64,000 nt of DNA. Source: Acanthochromis polyacanthus. Its lineage: Eukaryota; Chordata; Actinopteri; Pomacentridae. A program made the position numbers and the translations under genes. The notes under the pieces are model-generated. The model made no database searches. It was given only the letters and a program-made list of their open reading frames with translations, and was not told where the DNA came from. The stretch is from the NCBI RefSeq assembly GCF_021347895.1, contig NC_067122.1, positions 11,645,983-11,709,982 of the forward strand. The letters run 5' to 3'. Positions 32,701 through 43,880 of this stretch are shown one piece after another (the first letter of the stretch is position 1; each line of letters starts with the position of its first letter).

Positions 32701-35700
32701 AAACAGAGTGATCCGGAACAGAAATAGAAACGGTCTGGCATCCGTGGGAATCCAATTCTCTTTCTCTTTTTTTTCCTCCAATTCTTCTTGGCATTTCGCT
32801 ACTCTTCAAAAAACAATGCTGCCTCTTTGCTGCTGCCCAGAGCTGCAGCGGATTTACTACGACAGGGACACAGAGTGATACACTGAACTATCAGTGCAGT
32901 TCAGGAATTGTTGCAGACTGCTTTACGTCCTCTAACCAGGTTTTTAATCATTTCTCTGCAGTTATTCTTTGCACCTGATGGTGCTGGATTCAGGCTGAAT
33001 GAATGTGTCCTGAAATTTGTTTTCCATTTTAACTGAATCCAATAAGACATGTCAGGGATTTGTTTTATTTGGATGACCACTAAAAGCACCAGGACACCCC
33101 TAATCTCTTTGTTTTACAAGGCAGATCCAACCCAGCTGGTATCGCTTCAGAAAGACCATCTGAAATACGTGGCGAGGTGGACAAAGAAGTGTTCAAAACC
33201 AACCAGAATAATATCTGCGAAGCTCCACGAACAGCTCCTGGAAGACATGCGCGTTCTGAGTGAAGAGCCGGCCGTAGGTCTTGGTAAACATCTGGTTCAT
33301 GGACTTCTCTGAGAGGTCTATGAGCTCTCTGAAAAACTCTGCACAGACAGGAGAGGCAGAGATTAGACATGAGTCGGTCACCCACCTTCTATTCTTCTAA
33401 TATCTCAGCCAGGTTCCTACGTAGGCGCTCCATCACCCCCCTCCCCTCGCCTGAAGATTAACAGCTCCTAAGGACAGTTACATCAGATCTGCACACTGCT
33501 AAATGAGTGTAACAACATGCACTCTATTTAAAATCCATCTTTAAGACTCATATGCAGTCTCCCACTCCTTAAGCGTCTTTACATGACTCATCACACACAT
33601 TATATAAAAGTATGAGGAGGGGAAAAAAAGGTGATAGCAGTGCACTGCAGGTAGGAGGAGGAAGTGTAAATTCAGCTCTGTGCTGTGGCTGCTACAAACC
33701 TGCAGGCTTCACATGCTGAATGTAAGACGAGGGCTGAGTTCTCTCAAACACAGACAGTGATTAAAGCAGTTTAGACTCTTCTAACACGAACAGTGAGGGG
33801 CTCACAGCTACTTTCACACAGGATGCTCAGTTTACAGCCCACAGTTAGAAACACTGTGAAACAAAAAGTCTCTGGCTCACGGTCAATTCAGCCGGTCTGC
33901 AGGAGATTACAAATCAGGGCCAAAGAAATGGTTTTTAAAAATATGCATAAAATATACCCGGAAAACTATAATATTGCCATATTTGTAGATATATAGATAT
34001 TGTATCTTATCCAGACAAAGAAATTATTTCTCATCTGTTCTTTGAATGTGAAAAATCCCAGAAGTATTGGACAGAACTGAGCTCTCACTTTTTTGAAGCT
34101 GCTAACTTTAAACTCGACCCTTAAAGATATTTTTTGTTAATACGATGATCCAAATGGCTCTCAGTTAATTCCTTGGTTTATATGCTAAATCACTCTACTG
34201 AAATAGCTCAGTTTACTAAACACCAAAAAGTAATAAGCAGATTGAATATGTTCTGCATGTAACCCTTTAATTACTTCTATTTGACGTTCTCTATTCTTAT
34301 GTGTTACTGATGTTTACCTGGACATTTGTACATCACTATTTGGCTAATTTTTTTGGGAGATTACACACTGTTAACATGAAGTCACCAGTAAAGGTGTGAT
34401 GTTTGAACAATGAGATTATTCAGTGGGGTCATAAGGGTCCAGTTAAATACAATGTTGAGTTGCATTGTGGGAGATGTAGGCTTCAGTGTGTCTGGAGCTT
34501 AGACCATACCAGAGACAAAAGTCAAGATATATTTGCTGCTATGAATGCTATTTTTATAACCAGCCCCTTGTGATTTTCCGACTTTATGAAACTGCAGTGC
34601 TGAAATTTCTGGAATTGAACTTAAAAAAACAACCATGCTGGAGTGTCTAAAATATATATTAACTGCTGCGCTTTCAGTGTCTTGAAGTCAGCCTTGTGGT
34701 TCAGATCTCTGACTCATATATTTGAGAGGAACTGTGCAGTCTGAGTTCCTAAATTAGTTTTTAATCAGCTGTCACTCAGTGCTTTTAACTCAGGAGATAG
34801 CGAGGGTGAGGCGAGGAGAAGCCGAGTGCAGTTTGTGCTCCTTTTTTCTCCTCAAATCTTCTGACTGCGACTTCAAGAAGAATAATTATTTTTTTAATCA
34901 ATTTCAAACCAAATCATGTTCCCATTAAAAACGTGATTAGCGAGTGTATGCGTCAGCCTCTCACCATCAAACCTGCGGTGTCTCTGGGTGAAGGTGGTCA
35001 GGAGGAACTGGCTGTTGTCTTCGATGGCTTTGAGAAAGTCCCTCTCACTCTGAAGGGCCAGCGTCTCCTCCATCTGACTGGAGCAGCAGGTGTAGTCCTG
35101 AGGACAGAGCCGCAGGTGTTCACCTAAAACCAGGCCGGAGGAGAAATCAAGGTTAGGAGGATTGAACACACATGTAGAAACTTGTGAGGAGAAACAAGTT
35201 TTGGTTTAACCGTGGCAACATATTTTGCTTTGAATCTGCGCAGAAATCCTGGTTTTGTGAGGCTGTTTGGAATTCATTTCTGGCTAAAAGGTTATTATCA
35301 GTGCCTCAACAAAGACCGAGGCCTGTTCTCAGTCCTGTCAGGTCTATTATCAGGTCAGAGCAGATATTTTTAGTGAGAAAGTCAATTTGTCCACTCATCA
35401 CTCTGTGCAGTGGGGAAATCTTATCAAAGATAACGGTGTGATAGAAAATTGTAATTTCCCTGCATGAATTATTCAGCTTCAATCTGCCTTTCTTTGTCAG
35501 CTCAGGTTGGCTCTTTGATATGTCTGAGGTAATGATATATGCAAACGACAGCCAGGAGGAGGAGGAGGGGAGTAAACACGCAGCACTCCAATGTGGGAAA
35601 GGGTTTGGATTCTTTGTTTCTGTAATTTTACATCCGATGTGAATATTGCAGCTCTTAATACGGCGCAAAGTCTCGTTCCCAACTCCACCCTGGCCGATGT

Positions 35701-37046
35701 TCCTCTCTGCCTCTTTTGTTCTCTCCGTGTCTCTCACTATTAGCCCTCTCTCATCCCTCTATTTCCATTTCTAAACTGCCTCCCTTCATCCTTCACTCTC
35801 CCAGCCATCTGCTCCCCTGGCCCACGGGACAGTGAGCCAAGACTCAGGCAGTGATAGCCCAACACACACACACACACACATATATATACAAAATCAATCA
35901 ATCCTGCAGTTGTCTCGCACCCTGAGCTGAATTACCATGAAATAAATGTCTGCAAACATACAATTTACTCCCAATCACTTTTAATCGCATCTCCATGGCA
36001 TCTCTGTCTGGGATAGCAAACACTTTTCACATTGATTTACAAGGAAATCAAGAAGCAGGCAACATATTTAGACATTTGCTGCCTTATATTCAGACATTTT
36101 AACAGTTTAACAGTCCCATCCAAAATTTACTCCCCCTCCTCCTCCTCCTCCTCATCCATCCCACCTCTTCATCAAAACTTCAAATTATCCAAAAACCCAA
36201 CTGTTTGTAATCCACATGACATCTTTTCATTCTGCAGATAAGATTATCACCAGTGAGCAGAGCCTGTGGGGTATATATGCAGGGATTTAGCAGTGGGCCA
36301 GTAGGCAAAGACTAATTAGGGGCGAGGTTCTTTGTTGCACCGGTGTTGGCAATTTGCTCATCCCCTTAATCATCCTATTTGAGGCGCACAGAGGGGTGGA
36401 GGGGGCGGGTGTAATTTGTTTTAAACCACACTGCATTGTTTCTCTGGAGGAAAAAGAAGAAAAAAAACTCACCATGATGCTCCTCTACAGTCTCTCCGGG
36501 GCGTTTTAGTGAGTTTAGAGACGCATTGTACTTTCTCGTATCACTTTCCTGCAGTGGTTTGTTGCTGTGAGATAAACCTGCCATGTTGCTGTAATGTTCC
36601 CATAAAGATTTATTGCGCGGGGCTTGATGAGCAGTGAGTTTACACTGACCCTAATGTGCGTAACGTTATTTTTATCCCTGCTGAGGCCAACTGGAGCATG
36701 CTGACGCGCCTGCATTTGTGCTGCGACACCTAATCCTGAGTTTTATTCTGAAAATAGCTGTGGATTTCATAACACGGCGGTGGGACTGTTCTGCAGGACT
36801 CCCCAAAATGCTGTGTGATGCTTTAATTTATCCCCGCCGCGGGCTATATGTAAAGGTCTTACCGGAGATTTGAGTCAGCGGAGCGGTGCCGGTGCTGTAG
36901 CCCTTCTCCGAGTACACCTGCCGGGTGTCAGAGCAGCTCCTCCCCGCGGCAGCAGCGGGACTCCGGGTCCCCGACAGGGCAGCGACCGCGCAGAGCAGCA
37001 CCAGCAGCCGGTACCTGGAGAAAGACAGCCGGGCATCCATCCTCAC
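23761..37046 (-). CDS. gpc2: Glypican of the 1/2/4/6 group, glypican-2
   Basis: Exons in transcript order: 37046-36863, 35123-34965, 33338-33204, 31868-31693, 31587-31507, 30753-30588, 29810-29680, 28499-28353, 26777-26641, 25654-25482, 24038-23761; all phases agree, giving 588 aa. Glypicans are GPI-anchored heparan sulfate proteoglycans that tune Wnt, Hedgehog and FGF signalling. A signal peptide ([13 protein letters not shown]) is followed by exactly 14 ectodomain cysteines, the family number. Diagnostic strings are '[20 protein letters not shown]', '[18 protein letters not shown]', 'RCWNG' and '[19 protein letters not shown]'. RSKR at 358-361 is at the usual convertase site. '[11 protein letters not shown]' near the C terminus is a glycosaminoglycan site, followed by a hydrophobic GPI signal. 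The start may be codon 1 or codon 3 (37040). GPC2 rather than GPC1/4/6 rests mainly on the adjoining stag3. Confidence 0.9.
24125..25397 (-). mobile_element. Decayed Tc1/mariner element, interrupted by a nested foldback insert
   Basis: Read on the minus strand from 25397, it shows the terminal 'CATTAAAACCACTGATAGG', then in order 'AAAGGTGTCAAAACATACAG', 'AGGATGCACTATGG', 'CTGGGAAACCTTGGG', 'GACCTCTTTCAGCAGGATA', 'AACTTACAGAACTTAAAGG' and 'TTGGTGTCTGGTACCACAGG'. These match the order of a common teleost Tc1 family as I remember it. Every frame is broken. The element is split at about 24383-24605 by foreign sequence. It lies in the last gpc2 intron. Confidence 0.85.
24383..24605. mobile_element. 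Foldback-type insert nested in the Tc1 relic
   Basis: The left arm 'ACTTCTCTTGTAGGTTCTT' with 'CACCTCTCATCCA' is mirrored by the right arm 'TGGATGAGAGGTG' with 'AAGAACCTACAAGAGAAG'. The phrase 'GATGAGAGGTGAAACGTCTT' is familiar from abundant fish repeats, possibly Penelope-like or LINE-associated. The Tc1 sequence resumes on both sides, with 'TAGCTA'/'AGCTAA' at the joints. Confidence 0.7.
27530..27921 (+). repeat. Dispersed MITE-like repeat, copy B
   Basis: It shares 'GAATAAAGTGATTTTGAT' and a closing 'AAACCCACTGGCAGGTTTGG..AAGGTTAA' with the reversed copy at 47652-47955. It lies in a gpc2 intron. Confidence 0.55.
33925..34260 (+). mobile_element. L1/Tx1-type LINE ORF2 C-terminal relic
   Basis: Broken frames read '[18 protein letters not shown]' and then '[12 protein letters not shown]'-like residues (here [20 protein letters not shown]). 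That is the H-x4-C half of the zinc-knuckle-like region near the C terminus of L1-clade ORF2 proteins, with the following tryptophan conserved. The copy is truncated and frameshifted, and lies antisense within a gpc2 intron. Confidence 0.65.
35862..35889. repeat. (CA)n(TA)n microsatellite
   Basis: A short CA run that passes into TA in a gpc2 intron. Confidence 0.9.
36129..36156. repeat. (TCC)n trinucleotide repeat
   Basis: A run of about nine TCC units in the first gpc2 intron. Confidence 0.85.
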
Positions 37047-37990
37047 CGCAGAAGTCAGAAAGCAGTGAAAGAGGTGGTGGGTGGCTTCGGATAAAATCAG
37101 ACTGGGTGCAGCAGCTTGGAAAGGAATTTAGGACTGGCCGGTTTAAGGTGCGCGCAAAAGTGGAGAAAGAGTAACAGGATCCCAAATCATCAGTCGTTGG
37201 AAACAGTCATAGTTTTCCAGTTTGGTGCAGTGAGCATCCAGGAAGGGTTTCTACATCACACACATGCTTCCATCGGCCGCGTCCACTTAGTCTGTCCTTC
37301 CTGGGAGACCCGCTGCTGTGCGTAAACAGAAAGGGAGTGTGAAAGAGGCACTCCCGGCCCTCAGCATCATCCGACACTCCGACTGCGTCAAACTCACGGC
37401 ACGTAGCCATGGTGACACCGGAGCAGTGCTGGGTTCAAAATAAAAGACATCCAGACGCGTTATTTGTACCGCAATAAGACCGTTCAAAGATCCCCAAGGG
37501 AAACCTTTAGGGAACGTTCTCCGGTGGTTTGGGTTTGTGAAATTATTTTTACAAGAAACTGCATTTTGTTGTAAACACAGCCCTGGAAAAGAAGAAACCT
37601 TCAGGGAATGTTCCAGGAACCTTCAAGGAACATTCACAGCTTCCTGGGTTGAGATGTTTACCAAACACAAGGACATATACTGAACACAAATATAAATGCA
37701 GAATGTAATATTTCCTGAAGGTTCCTGAAATGTTTCTGTTGACCAGAATAAGAAATTGATAGGAAAAAATATATACGTGCAGAACCAAACATTTAGTGTT
37801 CCTATTTGCTGGAATAAGATGGAAATATATCAAACAAAAATATAAACAAAACACTTAATAGTTTATTAAATTCTATCTGTTCTTTTTAAATTAACAAAAT
37901 GAATACTTATCACATTGCATCTCCACAATACAATGGATGTCATGAAACAAGCTTGTTTCTTGGAAATGATAATGGAAGGACTGAGAATGA
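37047..37990. other. gpc2 upstream region
   Basis: The GC-richer sequence to about 37440 is likely the gpc2 5' UTR and promoter, CpG-containing with no clear TATA box. From 37500 to 37740 there are several near-repeats of 'GGAACNTTC' (for example 'GGGAACGTTC', 'GGAACCTTCAAGGAACATTC'), a low-grade repeat. No gene seen. Confidence 0.45.
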
Positions 37991-37999
37991 AGTCAGACC

Positions 38000-39120
38000 A
38001 ACAACACAAACCTGTAACACATAGGGTTAAAGAGGTTGTTGATGCTGCTTGTGTAATGTCTCACTCTTCTTGAAAGACTTTAAGTTGGACATTCGCAGGG
38101 GAAGGATCATGTTGTCGGGCATCCAGAGCCACCCACAGATCTTCAGTATGTCTAGAGACCTTGCAGGACAGAGACAATTTTTGGTTTATTTTGACAATTC
38201 TTGCTTTCTGTATGCCACTGAGAGTTATTTGGTGGAATGGGGGTTTGTAATTCATGCTTTCCTGTAGAATGTGGGGTATGTTGACTGGTCTCTTTGTACT
38301 AAGCCATTTTCTTGATGAAGGTCGAGCACCAGAGCATCAGAATACATGTATTTTGACAGTGTACAGGAGTCTTTAAGCAACTTTTAGAACTTCGTATACC
38401 TCTTCTGTGCACCTGTCTCATGTAAAAGGTGTGCAAAGAGCGTCTTTGTCTTAAGAGAAGTGCATGTTGTGGTGACATGAGGCCACAAATTGTGTTGTTA
38501 AAATGTCAAGTGAGGAAAAAATGAATAACAATGAGTGTGAGGATGTAGTCTTGCTGTAGATGGGCAATGGGATTGTCAACATTCTTGTCCATACCATCAC
38601 TCCTGTTTCTTCATGGGCAACTCCCTGTATGACGCTGGCATCCCCTGCACGATGCCAAATGGCAGCTGAAAGGAAGATTCCTCAGAAAACAGGACTGTCC
38701 TCTATCTTGGTACAGAGTCCAACGAACACGAGTGGTCGCCCACTGGAGCTGATCACGACACTGTTCTGCAATTTGATCTAGGCCTCGGTGTGGGCGAAAA
38801 AAATCACAAGCCAGCTTCCCTCGGATGAATCCTAACAGTCTGACCTGATATTCTCTGAATATGCTCAACAACAACTTCATCTAAAGTCTCTTTATCTGAT
38901 TGTGCAGATAAATGGATGATCCTGAACTCGGGTGAAGATCAGCGGTCATGTGGCAGATTGTCTGTCATACCATGCTGTCTGACACTATTCATTAGACCAC
39001 AAATACTGGAGCCGTGGATATTAAGTGCTCAACTGCAGCCCTAACTGACACATAGCATGCCAACAGTCTGTTCTTTTCTTTCTCTTGTCATCTGTGGCAT
39101 CGTGGTGTTTGAATAAAGCT
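38000..39120 (-). mobile_element. Decayed Tc1/mariner element between gpc2 and stag3
   Basis: On the minus strand it reads 'HIQRISGQTVRIHPREAGL' (compare 'RISxQTVRNRLREAGL' of Tc1 paired domains). It then shows 'RVRWTLYQDRGQS' and, after a frameshift, 'VLFSEESSF' (compare 'VLFTDESRF'). Near the end it reads 'DLWVALDARQHDPSPANVQ' followed by a broken 'EEWxxI' segment. The order is that of a Tc1 transposase, with multiple stops and shifts. It is a dead copy from a family different from the 5527 element. Confidence 0.8.
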
Positions 39121-40129
39121 GCATTTTGAGGTCTTGAATAGTCACTGGAGCGTCTGAACTTTAACACTATCTGATCATTGTCCTTTAAAATTTAAATTTG
39201 CTAGGTAAATTTGTAACATCAGTCTCATTTCCTGAATGGACAGTACTTTGGCTCAGTGTCCATTGTTTAATGTAATTTGTAAATAATGGTGACTTGACCT
39301 GATTCAAAAACAGAATACAAGAATGTTCCAAAGTAATGTTCAGTAAATGTGCATATTAGCACAAGTGATGCTGTGATTAGGAAGAGTGTTGTAGAAGTTA
39401 CAGTCAATATAACTGCTCTCCTTCAGCATAAAAACAGCGTCAGATCATTTTCATCAGACCTAATTGGCACATTAAGCTATTTGCAGAAAGACTCAAACTG
39501 CAGCACCAAACCACAGTTATGAACAAAGTCACTAAGCTAGACTTGCCTTTTCAGCAGGGGATAAATCACCTTCAATATTTAAAACACATCATCTGTCTCC
39601 CCCAATAAAGCATAATAAAGAGGCTGCTATCCCAAACAACAGAGAACAAAGAAGTAAAACGGGCCTCTATGTTGACTCAGCAGGGATAACAAAAAATCTG
39701 ATATATGGAAGAATGAATACTTTAAAGTGATACAGAATATCTGAGAGCACTGCTGGATTCTAGACCATCATAGTTTTGAAATATTATCTGATGCCTGGAA
39801 TCTGTTTTCCTGCACATAAATACATTTGCACCATAAACCAATGTAGAAAAGGTACAACGTTGCTTTAAAAATTCACCAGAAATCAGAAAATGTGTTTGAT
39901 GCTCAAAAAGGATTCCAGGATACACCACACAATGCAATGCAGGTTTATAGATGTTACAAGGATCAGTTTTAATAGTGTTAAAAAATATTTATTCGAGACT
40001 TAGCCTATAAAAAACAAGACAAATTTTAAGAGAAAATTGGCAAGCTTGTTGGAGTGAAATCTACTACTTTTATATTAAAATATAAGACAAATATCCCATT
40101 GGGGCTTTCATGTTTTGTTTTATTCCTTC

Positions 40130-40350
40130 CATCATGGTGGTGCAGGTGTGCTATTTTGGCGGTGCAGACCAGAAGCAGCGTGTTCACCCCGGCTGCTTTG
40201 ACACTGGTGGTCGGAGGCTTTCAGACACAGAACAATGGACCATGCAGAGAAGCACCGGTAGGGGAGACGGGGTGAGGAGCCTGCGGTGGCGGGGCGGGGA
40301 GCAGCTGAGACCACCACCTCAGGCTGCTGGAAGCCGGACGGACTGACATG
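40130..40350. other. Unexplained GC-rich patch
   Basis: About 220 bp rich in GC with CpGs in an AT-rich gap, ending 60 bp before the left end of the 2.75-kb element. It carries open frames on both strands (78 codons at 40110-40346) but none resembles a known protein. It could be a promoter-like island or part of another mobile element. Confidence 0.35.
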
Positions 40351-40409
40351 GAGCAGACAGTCTGGAATATTATTCACAGTTACAACACATTGTGGCTTAT
40401 AACTTGTAG

Positions 40410-43162
40410 CAGAGCTGCCAACTTGTGACCAGACTTCAGAGTGAGATTTGGTTTGTGCTGGATGCTGACAGGGGGTCTGGGGGCCCTTACCCAGAAAATT
40501 TAGAAAATTATTGATAATATTTCCTGCATTCTGGTGTAAATTAAGAACATTTTGCCTGTTAAAAATCTTATTATAGAGATAACATTAAGGGATAATAAAA
40601 AAAAAACCCATTGAGCTTAAAAAAAAAAAGTAGAAACCAGAGCAAGGGCAGGCAGTATTGAAGATGGTTCTTCATGTAAAATATGGATGAAAGTTCTGTG
40701 GCTGGATGAGCACAACACATTTCAGTATTTTCCATAAATATATGCAGAATTTAAATAACTCCAGCAAACCACTCTGTAACATTTGTCTTGGAGGATTTTA
40801 ATGCGCACACTCAACAGCTTCAAGTTGACCACATCAACCAACTAAACAAGAAAAAGTGCTCAAAAGCAAAAGCAAAACAACTTCATAACTTCAATTATCC
40901 ATTCACTGAAAAGAATTACAATCAAACACTAAACTCTCTATTAAATGTTAAAACAATCCATGTGACTCTAAAAACTCAACAGGTTTACAAACTCTAAGAC
41001 TAAACTCTCCACAAGGATCCAAAATAAGTTGGACTTCTACATGAGAGCTTTAATTATTCTTCATCTACTTCCTGAAAAGTTTGGTCAGTTAAAAAAGGCA
41101 CAAACTAATATTTGCAGCTGTACTAAAGACAAACTTTGTGATTTTTCTGCTCACTTGCTGTATTGTTGTAAACTTACTCTTTCAAATAAATAGCCGCCTA
41201 ACCTTCTGGAAACCAGCGTTTGTCCTGTTTTTGTGTCGATCCTTGGTGACCCTACAGAGCCGGTTGTGATATTTTTAGAGCAACACACCATACTATGATG
41301 TTTTTAAAATGATGGTTCTACTGTGAAACCAGTTTGGCATGTTCAGGTGTTCTATGTGTGAAAACTCAGAGATTTCAGGTATCAGAAAGTGGTTTTCAAC
41401 TTTCTTTGTTAACTTTCTGCTTCAACTTTAAACTACATTTACTTCACTAAGCCAGCCCTCTGGACTTCCAGTAAGCTGTGTTCCTATTGGCTGTCCAGGT
41501 GGCTGCTTGGTGTTATCAGGAACACCTGAGCAGCTCACTGTTGTCCTGCCTTATTTGGCTGCAGTCAAACAGTTCCTGCTTGTTTTCACCACTGAACTGC
41601 TTTGGCTCCGTTGCTTTAGTTTGTTCTTTAGGTGTTGGCTTGCACCTTCCATCAGTAAAATCATCTTTAATGTGTTTCTTGGTGAGTTTTAGGGCTATTT
41701 ACTGGATAGTTGTCTTGCTAAATGTTGTTCTTTGGCCACAGTTAGCACATGGTGCTGATGTGTGCAGTGATTAGTGGATTTGGTTCAGCTGAGTTGTGTC
41801 TTTATCTTGGCTGTAGTGAGTCTTTAGAGGTTTTTGGTCAGACACATTCTGTATTCTTGTTTGTGAACCAACGTTTGTTGTCCAGAAGGTAAGAAGTCCT
41901 GTCCTGATTCTCTGTTTAAAGAGGTTCTCTGGTAGGCTGCAGGAGACTTCAGCATTTGGGTTGTGCTAGTTTGGTTTTTGTACGGTTTCATATGGACGAC
42001 TATCTTGAGGCCCCTCCATGTGGTTTAGTGAGGTTTTCTGTAACGGTTCTACAAAGCAACCAGCAGAAGAGACTGAGAGTTTTTAGGAATTTCTGGAGAC
42101 CAGACTTTAGAGCAGCAGAAACATTTGTCAGCAGTTTGAGCAGGAGAAGGTGAGCTTCAGAGTAGAAATGAGAAGGAAACCTTCTTGACCCATGTGGTGA
42201 GGTCCTGTATCAAGAGTTTGAGCAGGTTGTGAAGAGTCTGTAGTTCTTTGGTCTGAAAGCACCAGAAGAGTCGACTCATTAAAGGAGATATTGTTGGTTC
42301 TTCTGTCGCTCTGCAGTTTCCTTAGACTGAATCTCAAGCTTATATTTTAAATGATTTACTGTGTGAGCCCAAGAAGACTTCAATAAACTCCCTCCATCCC
42401 CTGGACACATCATATTTTATTACCATGTTAAATCTTTTTAATATATTGAGCTTTAATCATAGTTTTAGCATTGTTTTTTTTCCCTCTTGTTTAGTTGTCA
42501 TCTGTGTAAAAGATGCTAAACAAATAAAGTTGAATTGATAAACTGAATAACTGACTAACTCATGATTGTGACATATTTTCATTGTGATTTAAGGGTTTCC
42601 TTTTTAAAGTTAGGGTTAAAATCTTGACAAAAGATTAAAGAAAAACTACATCAAAAAGCAATCAAATCAAAGGAAAAACATTTAATACAATAAAACTTTT
42701 AAAAGAAAACATTACAATTAAATTATATTAAACAGACAAAATATGTAATTAGATAATTAAACAGAAGATACAAAACAATTATAAAATTAAACATTTTTAA
42801 ACAAATATGAAACATTAAAGATGAAATTTATAAATCAGACACTAGAAAAGAACAAAAGGTGAGAAAAGAGCAAACCTAAACATGTGCCTGAATGCCCTGC
42901 AAAGCGGCTTCCTAGCTTTACCGTATGAAGCGTTGTAAACGCGCACTCTATTTTAAAACGCAGCTGGCATGACAGAAGTCATTAAAACCGGCACTGAAAA
43001 GAAAATAAACATAAACTTACCGAAATAGCATAGTCCCTTCAGTGTCTGCTGGTAGGATCGGCCGAAGGTAGAAAACTAGTTAAAAACAAGCCAACGGCAG
43101 AAAAACTGTCTGTGGAAAAGATTCTGCTGCTCCACTGCCAAATGAGAGAGTTGGCAGCCCTG
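40410..43162 (-). mobile_element. 2.75-kb non-autonomous DNA transposon with TTGTAG flanks
   Basis: The left end CAGAGCTGCCAACT (40410) and the right end, read inward, CAGGGCTGCCAACT (from 43162) are inverted and differ at one base. TTGTAG immediately precedes the left end (40404-40409) and immediately follows the right end (43163-43168), as a 6-bp target duplication would. Inside the left end are 'GGGGGTCTGGGGGCCC' and 'CCAGAAAATTT', phrases seen in fish hAT-like ends. No transposase ORF survives. Near the right end the minus strand has 'CTATTTCG|GTAAGTTTATG', a perfect splice donor, as if a first exon of the parent element were kept. The class is uncertain: the termini look hAT-like, but 6 bp is short for hAT. 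Confidence 0.75.
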
Positions 43163-43269
43163 TTGTAGGAAAATACCCTTAATTAACTGCAAAGTGCAAA
43201 CCACAAGCCAGATGTTAGACTCCTGCTTAACTCGCTGCCTAAAAAGCACAACAAATGAGTAACCATGTG

Positions 43270-43410
43270 TTGACCAATCAGCATCGAGTGACGTTTTGGA
43301 AGAGCCAATCATCTCCTGGTCCGAGGAGGCACTGGCCAATCAGCAGCCAGAATTATAGCGCACTTGTGCGCCCTTTTAGCTGTCACCGGGACGGGAAAGA
43401 GCGGAAAATT
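43270..43410 (+). promoter_or_regulatory. stag3 core promoter with three phased CCAAT boxes
   Basis: CCAAT occurs at 43274, 43305 and 43336, all in the same orientation and exactly 31 bp apart. Multiple NF-Y boxes spaced about three helical turns apart are typical of cell-cycle promoters. Downstream are a TATA-like 'ATTATAGCGC', the palindrome GCGCACTTGTGCGC, and 'GCGGAAAA' at 43401-43408, which resembles an E2F site in reverse. A 5' non-coding exon may end at a 'GAATG|GTAAAG' donor near 43446. Factor binding is inferred. Confidence 0.75.
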
Positions 43411-43880
43411 AGCAGCATATTGATCGAAAGTTATACTGTTGAATGGTAAAGTATTGTTGTTAGTTTGCTCATTGCGGTTACTGCTTATTTTTCAGTGTAG
43501 TAATTAGCTAGCTACTGGCCCAAAAGCAATTTTTTTTTATGTACCGAGAATGTCTGCTAATGGGTTTTGTCATTTAGCATAGTGAGATTTTTGTAGCTAA
43601 AATTTTGTGTTATCCAGTTATATCTGTGTCGAAGAATTTAAGAGGCAATTAGTTTTAGAATTATCTTTGCAAGTATTAATATACTTTATAAATATGTCAA
43701 TAAGTCCGTCTAATTTGTGATAGGGCTTACTTACGGTGCTAGCCAAGTTTAGCTACTATTGTAGCTAGCTTAATTTTGTCTCTCCTGCAAAGCCACTCTC
43801 CCTGTTGAATTGTTAACAGCAACCAGCTAACCAACGATCCAGAATCATCTTATCATCGTTGATGCTTTTATCCAGCCAAA

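Noticed and set aside
35306..35737. 143-codon minus ORF within a gpc2 intron
   Set aside because: No similarity to glypican or to any family I know; low-complexity and without matching splice sites, so probably chance.
38611..38880. 89-codon minus ORF as a possible small gene
   Set aside because: Its residues align with the middle of a decayed Tc1 transposase, and the rest of that transposase is broken around it.
40054..40377. GC-rich ORFs as a possible exon of an unknown gene
   Set aside because: Open on both strands because of base composition; no splice-consistent partner exon found.
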